This document shows positions 49,378 to 60,040 of a stretch of DNA of 64,000 nt, one piece after another. The notes under the pieces are model-generated. The model had not been told where the DNA came from. It made no database searches and worked only from the letters and a program-made list of their open reading frames with translations. Each line of letters opens with the position of its first letter. Within the stretch, counting starts at the first letter, position 1. This stretch comes from DALYLB01 sp964468345 (lineage in GTDB: Bacteria; Acidobacteriota; Blastocatellia; RBC074). Location: the NCBI GenBank assembly GCA_964468345.1, contig CAYXVZ010000015.1, forward strand, positions 1 to 64,000, read 5' to 3'. The position numbers and the translations under genes were made by a program.

Positions 49378-52300
49378 ATGTTCAGAAAAGCATCTTACCT
49401 GTTGCTGTTCGCATTCATCGTGCTGTTCGTTTCCTCACAGGGAAGCGCGCAGGTGAACGTTGCGACGGCGACATTGAAGGGAACGATTACGGATCCGACG
49501 GGAGCCGTGGTGCCGGGAGCGGTTGTCACCGCGCGAAGCGTGAATCAGGGCGTGAGCCGGCAGACCACGACGAATGAAACAGGGGACTATCTGATTCCGC
49601 TGCTCAATCCCGGAGATTACGAAGTGACGGTGGAGGCCGGCGGCTTCAAGGCGCAGGCGATCGGGAAAATCAACTTGACGGTCGGACAGACCTTCGTGAG
49701 CAACGGGCAACTGGAACTGACGCAGATCGAAAAACGATACGTGGCCAATACGGAGACGCCATTGATCGAGCCGGAACGGTCGCAGCAATCGAACACGATC
49801 GAGCGACGCCAGATCGAAACCCTGCCGAACACGGCGCGCATTTTCACGGATTACATTTTTATCCTGCCGGGCGTGGTCAACACGGACATTCCGCGATTGC
49901 AGAACACGCGCATTTCGCAGTTGCGCAACTCGGGTCTTTCGATCGGCGGCGGAAACGGGCAGTTGAATTATGTTTCGGTCGACGGAGGAGAGAACGAGTT
50001 CGGCACTGGCGCGCTGCGCATTCGGAACCTGAGCGTCGAATCGATTCAGGAGTTTCAGGTCAACCGGAATGCTTTCACGGCCGAGTTCGGCTTCACGACG
50101 GGAACGGCCATCAACGCCGTCACCAAGAGCGGCGGCAATTCCTATCACGGCAGCTTTTACGGATTTTATCGCTCCGATGAACTGGGGGCGCGAAATCCGC
50201 TGATCTTTGCCGAAGAGAATCCCTACAATCAGAATATTTTCAGCGGCGTCAACGGGGGCGGACCGATCAAAAAGAATCGGGCCTTTTTCTTTGCGTCCTA
50301 CGAAGCGCTGCGAGGCGACGATACGCGGGTGCGATCGTATATCTCGGACAATCCAGCGCTGTTAAAACCCACGGCCGCGCAGGAAGCCTATCTGTCGCAA
50401 CTCAGCTCGGGCCCGAATGCCACCTCGCAAACCGTCCGAATCGCGGGAACGCTGCGCGCCCTGTTGACGGGAACGAACTTTCCGCGCGCGCTGGCCTTTC
50501 TGCGATCCAATGAAGGGGCGTTTCCCTTGAAGGATCGGTCGTACACGTTTACGTCGCGCGTGGACTATGAGCAGAGTGCGCGCAATATTTTCAACGGCCG
50601 GTATACCTTTTCCGATGAAGATGCAAACAACCTGAGCCTGGATAATTTTCAAGCAGCGGGCCGCGCGCTCACTCTCGAACAACACGATTACACGGCGGTC
50701 GGCACCTGGAGCCATATCTTCAACGACGGCCTGTATAACCAGTTTCGCTTTCAGTTCGCGAACAACAATTTTGAACAGGTGGCGCCCACGCAGGCCTCGC
50801 CGTCCATCTCGATCGGCGGCCTGGGCGATTTCGGTCCCGCCTTTGCGACGCCTCTCTTCGTCTCGCAGGAACGTTTTCAGTTCGACGACACGCTGGCCTG
50901 GACGCGCGGAAAGCACAACTTCAAATTCGGCGTGACGTATCGACCGGTGCGGTACCGGGTCACGAGCAACATCACCTTCAACGGCGATTTTCAGTTTTAC
51001 GCGGGCCTGCCGCCCACGCTGGCGCTCTCGCCCGCGGATCAGGCCGTCCTGACCGGCCCGCTGGCCGCGCCGCTCGAGGCCGGCGCGACTTCGTTGCAGG
51101 GCTTTTTCCTCGGGCTCCCCTTCGGCTGGGGGCAGGGATTCGGAAACGGATTCGTCAAAGGCACGCAGCACGCGGTGGGCTTTTTCGAACAGGATTCATG
51201 GAAACCGAATCGCCGCACGACGATCGATTACGGCTTGCGGCTGGATTATGAAAATCGGCCGGGCACGGGCACGCGCGGGATCAATGTCTCGCCGCGAATC
51301 GGGTTCGCCGTGGATGCGTTCGGTAACGGCAAGACCGTGGTGCGCGGCGGCGGCGGCCTGTTTTATGCGGTCACGGGCCTGCAAACTTTCACCATTTCCG
51401 GTGTGCAGTCCGAGCAGGAAGTCGGCCTGATCATTGCCGGCCGATCCCTGTTCGATGGCCCGCAATCGTCCGTGGCTCTTTGGAACTACGGCCAATCGCT
51501 CGGCAAGCTTCCGTTTCGTTCACTGACGGAAGCCGATGTCCGCGCGTTCGGCATCAATGTGGCGCCGCGCCAACCCGGCCGTCGTCTGGGAATTACGGCG
51601 TCCGATTATGAAAGCCCGTATTCGATGCAGGCCAGCCTCGGCATCTCGCAATTGCTTGCACGGGACCTGACGCTGGATGTCGCCTATCAGTTTTATCGCG
51701 GCGTTCATCTGCCGATTGCCGCCGAGACGAATTTTGTGGAAAGCGGGCGGGACATCGACATCCCGGGCGCGCCCGATCTGGGCAAATTTCTCGGGCCGCA
51801 ACTCGTTCCGATCGATCCCGCGATCGGATCGCGGATTTTATATGCCTCGTGGGGAAATTCCGTTTATCACGGAGCCACGATCGGGCTGACCAAACGCTTC
51901 AACCGGCTGACGCAATTCACGGCCAATTACACCTACTCCAAGTCGATCGACGATGCATATGACTTTTTGGGTCTGGCATCGCCCTTCATTCCGACGCGGC
52001 GGTTTCTGGATCGCAGCCTTTCGGCCTTCGACCTGCGGCATAACTTCGTGGCGCATGGCTCGTTCGAATCGCCCTTCAAGCGAGGAGCGGGGCAGCCATG
52101 GTATGCGCGGGCGCTGGCGGACATTACCTTGAGTCCGATTGTCTTCGCGCGCTCGGGCTTTCCGTTCACGCTCTTTCTCGGCACGGACATCAACGGCGAT
52201 ACCAACACCGCGGACCGTCCCTATTTCGCGCCGCGAAATTCGGGCAAAGGGCCGCTGTTTTTCGGGACGAACCTTCGCCTGATGAAACGCCTGTATGTCA

Positions 52301-52563
52301 ATCCGACGCGCGCAGAGGGATTGCGCGTGGATTTCATTGTCGAGGCGAACAACCTTTTCAACCGAACGAACTTTCTTCGGGTGAACGATGAAATCTGCAG
52401 CACGGGCGCCTCGGCGGGCTCGATCAGCGGATGCGATGTTCGGTTGTTGACCGGTCCCTTCGATCTGCGCGGCAGCCGGGATATCAGTCCCCGCTCGCCG
52501 TTAGGATATTCCGTCGCCGCGCCGGGACGGCAATTGCAGTTCGGATTGAAACTGGTGTTTTAG
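49378..52563 (+). CDS. TonB-dependent receptor with carboxypeptidase-regulatory-like domain (3)
   Basis: The 1061-residue protein has a signal peptide (1-25, GSAQV), a regulatory-like domain (about 30-115, GTITDPTGAVVPGAVV), a plug (about 145-255, IETLPNTARIFTDYIFILPGV, VSVDGGENEFGTG) and a barrel ending ...FGLKLVF. It is the first gene of a + strand block with a TonB-like protein, an exported Ppx/GppA-like protein, a penicillin acylase, a DUF1501 protein and a VWA protein. A zero-loop palindrome separates it from the TonB-like gene. Substrate unknown. Confidence 0.9.
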   Translation: MFRKASYLLLFAFIVLFVSSQGSAQVNVATATLKGTITDPTGAVVPGAVVTARSVNQGVSRQTTTNETGDYLIPLLNPGDYEVTVEAGGFKAQAIGKINLTVGQTFVSNGQLELTQIEKRYVANTETPLIEPERSQQSNTIERRQIETLPNTARIFTDYIFILPGVVNTDIPRLQNTRISQLRNSGLSIGGGNGQLNYVSVDGGENEFGTGALRIRNLSVESIQEFQVNRNAFTAEFGFTTGTAINAVTKSGGNSYHGSFYGFYRSDELGARNPLIFAEENPYNQNIFSGVNGGGPIKKNRAFFFASYEALRGDDTRVRSYISDNPALLKPTAAQEAYLSQLSSGPNATSQTVRIAGTLRALLTGTNFPRALAFLRSNEGAFPLKDRSYTFTSRVDYEQSARNIFNGRYTFSDEDANNLSLDNFQAAGRALTLEQHDYTAVGTWSHIFNDGLYNQFRFQFANNNFEQVAPTQASPSISIGGLGDFGPAFATPLFVSQERFQFDDTLAWTRGKHNFKFGVTYRPVRYRVTSNITFNGDFQFYAGLPPTLALSPADQAVLTGPLAAPLEAGATSLQGFFLGLPFGWGQGFGNGFVKGTQHAVGFFEQDSWKPNRRTTIDYGLRLDYENRPGTGTRGINVSPRIGFAVDAFGNGKTVVRGGGGLFYAVTGLQTFTISGVQSEQEVGLIIAGRSLFDGPQSSVALWNYGQSLGKLPFRSLTEADVRAFGINVAPRQPGRRLGITASDYESPYSMQASLGISQLLARDLTLDVAYQFYRGVHLPIAAETNFVESGRDIDIPGAPDLGKFLGPQLVPIDPAIGSRILYASWGNSVYHGATIGLTKRFNRLTQFTANYTYSKSIDDAYDFLGLASPFIPTRRFLDRSLSAFDLRHNFVAHGSFESPFKRGAGQPWYARALADITLSPIVFARSGFPFTLFLGTDINGDTNTADRPYFAPRNSGKGPLFFGTNLRLMKRLYVNPTRAEGLRVDFIVEANNLFNRTNFLRVNDEICSTGASAGSISGCDVRLLTGPFDLRGSRDISPRSPLGYSVAAPGRQLQFGLKLVF

Positions 52564-52570
52564 GTTTTTT

Positions 52571-52610
52571 TATAGGTCTTATAGGTCCTATAGGACCTAT
52601 AAGACCTATA
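52571..52610. repeat. 40-bp perfect palindrome with no loop (TATAGGTCT words)
   Basis: The sequence 52571-52590 is followed immediately by its exact complement 52591-52610. A run of T (52565-52571) precedes it. It sits 7 bases past the receptor stop and 10 bases before the TonB-like start, inside what looks like one operon. Confidence 0.98.
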
Positions 52611-52620
52611 GGAACTGCTC

Positions 52621-53493
52621 ATGAAATTTTTAGCGAGCCTTTTTCTGATTGCGCTCATAAGTTTTCAAGATCCCCGATTTGATAAAAAGGCGATCGCGCT
52701 GGTGCAGCGAACGCCCGTTTCCACGCTGGAAGAGGCGATGCCGAACCAGCCGTTTGCGGATTGGTTCGCGGCAGTGATCGGAACGCGCGCCGGCATTGTC
52801 TGGCAGTTGGGAGAATGCGAGCAGGCTTTCGCGGTGCGCGGCGGCGATCCGCCCGCGTGCGTCGAAACGAACGCCGTGCTGGCGGATGGTCGCAAAATCA
52901 TCGTGAAAGTCGCGGTCGGAACCTTTAAAAAAGGAATCAGCGGCGATCCCGGATTCTTTTATGCCGTGATCGAACAGCGGGATCAGTTTCTGGTCCTGAA
53001 CCGATTGCAGGACCTGCCGGTCGGTGTTCGGTCGCCCGAAAAACTTGCGGAGGCTGCAAAGCCCCGGCTGGTGCCGGCAATTCCTTCGCCGCTCGAGGTC
53101 ACGCCCAATCAACCGAAGGAAGAAAGCCCCGCGCCGCCGGTTCCTGAGCCGATTCCGGAAAGGTCTCCGGAACAGCCGGCCGTTGCCCCGCCGCCCGCCG
53201 AAACGGCTCCGCGAAAGCTTTCGACCGGCGCGCTGCTCGGAAAAGTTCTGCATGAGGTCGGCCCTGTAATGCCGCCGGATGCAAAGCGGATCAATGTTTT
53301 CGGCGAGGTGCAGGTCCTGGTGACCATTTCCGATACCGGCAAGGTCGTTGAAGCCCGCGCCATCAACGGACCGCTGCTGTTGCGCAAAGCGGCTGTCGCG
53401 GCCGCGCGAGAATGGCGCTTCGTTCCAACATTTCTCAATGGCAATCCCCAGGCGGTGCAGGGAATTCTGACATTCGAATTTCCCCGTCCCTAA
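52621..53493 (+). CDS. TonB-like protein with an extra N-terminal domain
   Basis: The 290-residue protein begins with a short hydrophobic segment (MKFLASLFLIALIS), then a domain of about 115 residues (GIVWQLGECEQAFAV, VKVAVGTFKKGISG) I do not recognise. A Pro/Glu-rich linker (about 145-195) follows and a TonB C-terminal domain (about 205-290, GEVQVLVTISDTGKVVEARAINGP, AAREWRFVPT). Classical TonB has the membrane anchor directly before the Pro-rich region; here an unknown domain lies between. It is next to a TonB-dependent receptor. It may energise the receptor or be a secreted relative. Confidence 0.82.
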   Translation: MKFLASLFLIALISFQDPRFDKKAIALVQRTPVSTLEEAMPNQPFADWFAAVIGTRAGIVWQLGECEQAFAVRGGDPPACVETNAVLADGRKIIVKVAVGTFKKGISGDPGFFYAVIEQRDQFLVLNRLQDLPVGVRSPEKLAEAAKPRLVPAIPSPLEVTPNQPKEESPAPPVPEPIPERSPEQPAVAPPPAETAPRKLSTGALLGKVLHEVGPVMPPDAKRINVFGEVQVLVTISDTGKVVEARAINGPLLLRKAAVAAAREWRFVPTFLNGNPQAVQGILTFEFPRP

Positions 53494-53504
53494 GAGATAT
53501 ATTT

Positions 53505-54593
53505 ATGAATATGAAACGCACTCCTCAGGTCTTTGGGCTTTGCAAGGGCGCATTGATGGTCGCTTTTGCGATTGTAATTATATTTTCCACCGCGATCGCG
53601 CAGGTTCCCCTTAAAGAGCCCGCGGACGGCGTTTATGCGGGGATTGAGGTCAGCTCCGACGGCGTGCGCGCCGTCGTGTTGCAATCTTCCATCGAAGGAG
53701 ATCTGCCGAGCGTGCGAATGGTCTATTCAGAGGTCATTCATCTGCCCAGTTCGCAGATCGGCGGCGGGAGTCCGGCGCCGCAGGCCATAAAAGCAGCCGA
53801 CCAGGCGGTCAACAGGCTGCTCAATCGCATCCGTCAGGAATGGCGCGTTCCTGAATCGCAGGTTTATCTGATCGGCGCCTGTGAGTTGCGGGCCGACGAA
53901 AATCGCCCCTTGTTGGATGCCATTCGAGCATCGACTGGAAAAACGCTGACGCTGCTGGATGAGCCGACGGACGCCGAATTGAGCATCTCCGGCACGATTC
54001 CCAAACGCATTCAGGAGGGCGATGGATGGATCGATACGCGAAATTCCTCGATCCTGATTCAACTCGGTCTCTTCCATACGCGGCTGGGCTATCAAATGTT
54101 GAAATATCTTCCGCCCTCGCCGCCCGGCTACAACATCGTCGGCACGATGATTCCATCGAATCTCATCGGCTTGCGCGCGGCTTTGCACGAGCAGTTTGAA
54201 CGCGCGCCCAGCCTGCAGACGCGAAAGAACATCTATCTTTCCGGCGATCTTGCCTGGGCGATTGTGACGCTTCTATATCCCGGCGATTCGCGAAACTTCG
54301 TTCCGCTCGATGCCGCGCTCATCAGCCAGTTTGCAAAGCGCGTTTCGGTCGATCCGAAGGGCGTGAGCAATCCGGATTTGAGCAAAATCAAGGATCCTGC
54401 CCGGCGGCAACTTGCCGAACGCGAGATCGGTTGGGTGCGCGATGCCTTCACGGAACGGCAACTCATTGCCGCCGCCGTTCGGCTCAAACTGGTCGCCGAA
54501 GAGTTCAATTTTCAGGAGAAGCGTGTCTGGTATGCCCGGCACGGCGATCTGGCCCGGCTGATGATTTATGTGCGCGTGCAGGCGGAAAAATAA
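53505..54593 (+). CDS. Exported Ppx/GppA-like (ASKHA-fold) protein
   Basis: The 362-residue protein has a signal peptide (about 1-32, STAIAQ). The mature part follows the layout of exopolyphosphatase/guanosine pentaphosphatases: VYAGIEVSSDGVRAVVLQ (phosphate-1-like), VYLIGACELRADENRPLLDAIRAS with LLDEPTDAELSISG (matching the TSALR...EEARL region), WIDTRNSSILIQLG (phosphate-2-like) and KNIYLSGDLAWAIVTLLYP (adenosine-like). The glycines of the canonical DxGSxS and DIGGGS motifs are partly lost, so it may not be an active phosphatase. Export of this fold is unusual. It starts 12 bases after the TonB-like gene. The assignment is a pattern-level inference. Confidence 0.6.
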   Translation: MNMKRTPQVFGLCKGALMVAFAIVIIFSTAIAQVPLKEPADGVYAGIEVSSDGVRAVVLQSSIEGDLPSVRMVYSEVIHLPSSQIGGGSPAPQAIKAADQAVNRLLNRIRQEWRVPESQVYLIGACELRADENRPLLDAIRASTGKTLTLLDEPTDAELSISGTIPKRIQEGDGWIDTRNSSILIQLGLFHTRLGYQMLKYLPPSPPGYNIVGTMIPSNLIGLRAALHEQFERAPSLQTRKNIYLSGDLAWAIVTLLYPGDSRNFVPLDAALISQFAKRVSVDPKGVSNPDLSKIKDPARRQLAEREIGWVRDAFTERQLIAAAVRLKLVAEEFNFQEKRVWYARHGDLARLMIYVRVQAEK

Positions 54594-54764
54594 TCCTTCC
54601 GCCGTCACCGCCCGCTTTTAGAACTTCTGTGCGCTTCTGCTATACTTCGCCCAAGTCCAGCAGAAGATATCTCGATAAATTCAATTGGCAGGAAATCGCC
54701 GCCGCGCCTGTTTACACCGGCTCGCGGCGCGGTTTCCGGTCCGATCAACGAGGCACAGAAAACG

Positions 54765-57188
54765 ATGCGGCGGGTTCTTTTCTATTTCTCCATTCTCTCC
54801 ATTCTGTTCATCGGCCCGGCCGGGCGAGGCCTTGCTCAATCGAGCGCAACCGGCCAGGGAGCCGCGCTGCGCGTTGCGGGCCTGAAAGCGTCCGTGACCG
54901 TGCATCGCGATGAACGCGGCATTCCCTATATCGAGGCCGCCAGCGACCGCGATCTTTATTTCGCGCAGGGCTACATCACGGCCACGGATCGCCTCTGGCA
55001 GATGGACCTGTTGCGGCGAACGGCGCGCGGCGAACTCGCCGAGATCTTCGGCCGCGTCGCATTCGAAGAAGACAAGCGCCGCCGCACCTACGGCTTTGCG
55101 AAGCTCTCGGAAACCGTCGCCGCGAAACTCGCCGGCGAAGCCCGCGAACTCGCCGAGGCCTATGCCGCGGGCGTCAACGCCTTCATCGATGCCACGCCGG
55201 AAACGTCGCTCCCATCCGAATTCCGCATTCTCAAATACAAACCGCGCCCCTGGACGCCGGCCGATTCGCTGGTCATCAGCTTTCTGATGCACGAGAGCCT
55301 TTCGACCACGTGGCAGACGGATGTGATGCGCGCCGCTATGGCGAGCCTGCCCAAAGAGCAGCGCGAACAACTGCTGATGGAATTCACGCCGATGGATACG
55401 CCGGTGGTGGGGGGCGATGGCGCGAGTGGGCGAGCATGGGAGCGGGGGAGCGGGAGCAAGCTTCCCGCGAAGAGCGTTTCCTTGAATTCCGGTGTTTCAA
55501 TGGACCTTGTCGCGAAGGCCAATGAAGATTGGGCTGTCGCGCAGCGCTCGCTCGAACGGATCGGCCTCGGGGCTGAAGACCTTGCGGCCAGCAACAACTG
55601 GGTCGTCAGCGGCAAGCGAAGCGTGACGGGAAAGCCGCTGCTGGCGAGCGATCCGCATCTGTCGCCTTCGGTGCCGGGCATCTGGTATCTGGTGCATCTG
55701 TCCTCGCCGGGCATGCGCGTCGCGGGCGTGTCGATCCCGGGCATCAGCAACGTCATCATCGGCCACAACGAACACATCGCCTGGGGCATGACCAATCTCG
55801 CGCCGGACGTGCAGGACCTCTATCGCGAAAAATTCGACGGCATGCGCTATCAAACGCCCGCGGGATGGAAAGAAGCCGAAATCCGCCGCGAAGAGATTCG
55901 CGTTCGCAAACAGCCGACGAGTCCGGAAACCGAAATCGTCACGCATGAAGTCACGATCACGCGGCACGGCCCCGTGGTGCTCGAAAAGGACGGCGCGCGA
56001 TACGCCCTGCGCTGGACGGTGTGGGAGACAACGCCCGATGCGATGGTCGCTTTTCACCAGCTCAACCGCGCGCGCAACTGGAAAGAGTTCACCGAAGCGA
56101 TTCGCATGTTCGGCGGCGCGACGCAGAATTATGTTTACGCCGATGTCGCCGGAAACATCGGCTATTACGGCGCGGGTGTGATTCCGATGCGGCGCAGCGG
56201 CGACGGCAGCGTGCCGTATGACGGCACGACCGACGACGGCGAATGGACCGGCTGGATCCCGTTTGAAAAACTGCCCCACGTGTTCAATCCGCCCTCGGGC
56301 CTGATCGCCACGGCCAATGCCCGCGTGGTCGGCCGCGATTATCCTTATCATCTGACTCATTCCTGGTCCGCGCCCTATCGACAGAAGCGCATCCACGACC
56401 TGCTGAAGGCAAAAGAGAAACTAAGCCTCGAAGACTTTCGCGCGACGCAGGCCGATACTTTTGCCATCGGCGGATCGACCTTTGCGAAGGCGATCGTCAA
56501 ACTGTTCGGCGACACCGCGCAGGACGCGAAGCTGAAAGAGAGCTTGAAGCTTTTTGCCGAATGGGACGGTCGCGCCGCGCCCGATTCGCGGGCCGCGCTG
56601 CTGGTGCATGAGATGCGCGATCTGTTTTCGACCTGGGTTGTGTCGGCCGCGATCGGCGAACCGCTGGCCAAACAATATCGCTGGACCAACCGCCACGCGC
56701 TGATGGATCGCATCGTGACCGAATGGCCCGCCGCGTGGCTGCCGAAATTTCATCCGGACTGGAAAGACTTCGTGAAATCGGTTCACGACAAGGCTCGCGC
56801 CAATCTGGCCGGCCGGCTCGGCGAAGACGAATCGAAATGGACCTTCGGCAATCAGGTGCAGGTGCGGCTCAATCATCCGCTGGCCGCCGCGCCCCTGGTC
56901 GGGACGCAATTCAAGATCGACGCCTTCCCGCAAAACGGCAATGGCTATGCGGGCGGGCTCGGGCCGACGGTGAATGTGGGACCGACCGTCTCGATGCGGC
57001 TGCTGGCCGATCCGTCGAACTGGGACAACTCGCGGCACGGCATCCTGCTCGGGCAATCGGGCAATCCGCAAAGCCCGCATTACAAGGATCAATTGCCGGA
57101 CTGGCGCAACGTCTCGCCGCGCGTCTTTCCGTTTTCGAAAGAAGCCGTGCAGAAGGCCGCGACGTCGCGTGTGATATTGCAGCCCTAG
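54765..57188 (+). CDS. Penicillin acylase family amidohydrolase
   Basis: The 807-residue precursor has a signal peptide (1-25, RGLAQS) and an alpha-chain region (about 30-245, YIEAASDRDLYFAQGYITATDRLWQMD). The autocatalytic N-terminal serine of the beta chain is Ser276 in AASNNWVVSG, with GHNEHIAWGMTN downstream. Such Ntn hydrolases cleave amide bonds of N-acyl compounds, including acyl-homoserine lactones or beta-lactams, in the periplasm. Its position between a TonB system and DUF1501 suggests processing of imported substrates. A short Gly/Arg/Ser-rich stretch before the beta chain (RAWERGSGSK) looks like an inserted 9-bp-word array. Confidence 0.93.
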   Translation: MRRVLFYFSILSILFIGPAGRGLAQSSATGQGAALRVAGLKASVTVHRDERGIPYIEAASDRDLYFAQGYITATDRLWQMDLLRRTARGELAEIFGRVAFEEDKRRRTYGFAKLSETVAAKLAGEARELAEAYAAGVNAFIDATPETSLPSEFRILKYKPRPWTPADSLVISFLMHESLSTTWQTDVMRAAMASLPKEQREQLLMEFTPMDTPVVGGDGASGRAWERGSGSKLPAKSVSLNSGVSMDLVAKANEDWAVAQRSLERIGLGAEDLAASNNWVVSGKRSVTGKPLLASDPHLSPSVPGIWYLVHLSSPGMRVAGVSIPGISNVIIGHNEHIAWGMTNLAPDVQDLYREKFDGMRYQTPAGWKEAEIRREEIRVRKQPTSPETEIVTHEVTITRHGPVVLEKDGARYALRWTVWETTPDAMVAFHQLNRARNWKEFTEAIRMFGGATQNYVYADVAGNIGYYGAGVIPMRRSGDGSVPYDGTTDDGEWTGWIPFEKLPHVFNPPSGLIATANARVVGRDYPYHLTHSWSAPYRQKRIHDLLKAKEKLSLEDFRATQADTFAIGGSTFAKAIVKLFGDTAQDAKLKESLKLFAEWDGRAAPDSRAALLVHEMRDLFSTWVVSAAIGEPLAKQYRWTNRHALMDRIVTEWPAAWLPKFHPDWKDFVKSVHDKARANLAGRLGEDESKWTFGNQVQVRLNHPLAAAPLVGTQFKIDAFPQNGNGYAGGLGPTVNVGPTVSMRLLADPSNWDNSRHGILLGQSGNPQSPHYKDQLPDWRNVSPRVFPFSKEAVQKAATSRVILQP
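55409..55460. repeat. In-frame low-complexity GGGAGC array inside penicillin acylase
   Basis: Words GGGCGAGCAT, GGGAGCGG and GGGAGCGGGAGC follow each other and code for ASGRAWERGSGSK in the spacer region ahead of the beta chain. It resembles the intragenic arrays in the SBBP and DUF1553 genes but with a different word and no opposing arm. Confidence 0.6.
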
Positions 57189-57195
57189 TTTCACA

Positions 57196-57324
57196 TGGAG
57201 TGCGGCGACCCGGCGCCGCTTTGGTAGTCTCTTGATCAGTTGTCCTTGGCGGCAAGGGATCGTTTTCATTCAATTTAAATTTCGTGAAGGGACTACCAAA
57301 GCGGCGCCGGGTCGCCGCACTCCA
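57196..57324. repeat. 34-bp perfect inverted repeat (GGAGTGCGGCGAC family)
   Basis: Arms 57196-57229 and 57291-57324 are perfectly complementary over 34 bp, with a 61-base loop. It starts 8 bases past the penicillin acylase stop. TGGAGTGCGGCGAC and CGCCGCTTT are shared with the 45-bp palindrome at 62008-62160, so the two belong to one family. Confidence 0.96.
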
Positions 57325-57352
57325 AAGAGGCTTTACTACCAAGGGAAACCAT

Positions 57353-58813
<1,461 letters not shown>

Positions 58814-58835
58814 GATGAGATGACCATGGCTCGAT

Positions 58836-58890
58836 TTCTGGTCATATGGCATATCTCATATGACATATGAGATATGCCATATGACCAGAA
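58836..58890. repeat. 55-bp near-zero-loop palindrome (CATATG words)
   Basis: Arms of 27 bp (58836-58862, 58864-58890) are perfectly complementary around a single A. Words GTCATATGGCATATCTCATATG give many internal CATATG palindromes. It sits 22 bases past the DUF1501 stop and 56 bases before the VWA start. Confidence 0.97.
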
Positions 58891-58946
58891 GCAGTTTCAT
58901 GTTCATTTGGTAATTGCTTCGCCGCGCTCTGGCCAAAAGAGGATCC

Positions 58947-59948
58947 ATGCGTTTTGTACGATCAATCATCATAGTGCCGGTCTTCCTCGCGATGGTGGCC
59001 GCGGTGTCGCTGGCGCAGGAGCCGGGCGTGATTCGCGTGGAGTCTTCGCTGGTCATCGTGCCCGCGCGCGTGACCGATTCGTCGGGGCGCTTTGTGACGG
59101 GCTTGCGGCAACAGGATTTCGAGGTTTCTGAAAACGGCGTCCCGCAGGAGATCGCGGCCTTTTCGGCCTCGGAGTCTCCCTTCAACGTGGCCCTGCTGAT
59201 CGACACCAGCCGCAGCGCGATGGGATCGCTCGATGCAATGCGCAAGGCGGCGACGAATTTCGTGAAGCAGCTCCAGCCGCAGGATCGCGTGCAGATCGTC
59301 ACCTTCGATGAAAAGGTGAATTTTCTGGGCGAGTTCACCAATGATCGCCGGCAACTCGAAAAGGCCATCGATAAAATCAAGGGCAGCTATCTGACGCGCC
59401 TCTATGACGCGATCTCTGCGACGATCTCTCAAAAGCTCGCCCCGCTGCGCGGCCGCAAGGCGATCGTCGTATTCTCTGATGGGGTCGATACGCTCAGCCG
59501 CGACAATACCTGCAGCGGCACGATCGATCTGATTTCCGGATCGGGCGTCCTGATCTATGTCGTGCAGTTCAATACCTTCGAATTGCGGGGAACCGTCGAG
59601 CCCACCTGCACGATCACGCCGCGCATCGCCGCGGATCCTTATCTGAACAGCCTGCCGGAGCGGCCGCGGGCCGATCTCACGCGCAAGCTCATCGGCACGC
59701 TCTTTCTGCGCGGCGTCGCCGAACAGTCCGGCGGCAAATACCTGCGCGCCGACAGCGCCGAATATTCGCAAGAGGCCATCGCGCAGATCGCGGATGAACT
59801 GCGCAATCAATACACGCTGGAATATTACTCCTCCAACACCCGCCAGGACGGCGCGACGCGCTCCATTCGCGTTCGCCTCAAACAGGGAAAGTACGAAGTC
59901 CGCGCCCGCAGCGGCTATCGGGCGAAGACGGAGAAGAGCAGCCCATGA
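58947..59948 (+). CDS. VWFA-related exported protein
   Basis: The 333-residue protein has AGAGGA about 6 bases before the ATG and a signal peptide (1-23, VSLAQE). A region of about 60 residues (VRVTDSSGRFVTGLRQQDFEVSENG-type, split here as SSGRFVTGLRQQDFEV) is followed by a von Willebrand factor A domain with the MIDAS motif Asp86-x-Ser88-x-Ser90 (DTSRS). The pattern matches the acidobacterial VWFA-related family (TIGR03436-like). It may bind protein partners through a metal site. Its TGA overlaps the start of the purine-rich inverted repeat. Confidence 0.9.
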   Translation: MRFVRSIIIVPVFLAMVAAVSLAQEPGVIRVESSLVIVPARVTDSSGRFVTGLRQQDFEVSENGVPQEIAAFSASESPFNVALLIDTSRSAMGSLDAMRKAATNFVKQLQPQDRVQIVTFDEKVNFLGEFTNDRRQLEKAIDKIKGSYLTRLYDAISATISQKLAPLRGRKAIVVFSDGVDTLSRDNTCSGTIDLISGSGVLIYVVQFNTFELRGTVEPTCTITPRIAADPYLNSLPERPRADLTRKLIGTLFLRGVAEQSGGKYLRADSAEYSQEAIAQIADELRNQYTLEYYSSNTRQDGATRSIRVRLKQGKYEVRARSGYRAKTEKSSP

Positions 59949-60040
59949 GAGAGGGACGGAGAGAGAGGGAGGGACGGAGGAACAGATCGTTTCAACTTCT
60001 CTCCGTCGCTCCGTCGCTCCGTCCCTCCGTCCCTCCCTCT
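59947..60040. repeat. Inverted repeat of GAGGGACGG words between convergent genes
   Basis: A purine-rich left arm (59947-59982) faces a pyrimidine-rich right arm (59998-60040) made of about 9-bp words (CTCCGTCCC). Pairing is imperfect but strong. It fills the gap between the VWA stop (59948) and the AraC stop (60041) to the base. Confidence 0.9.
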
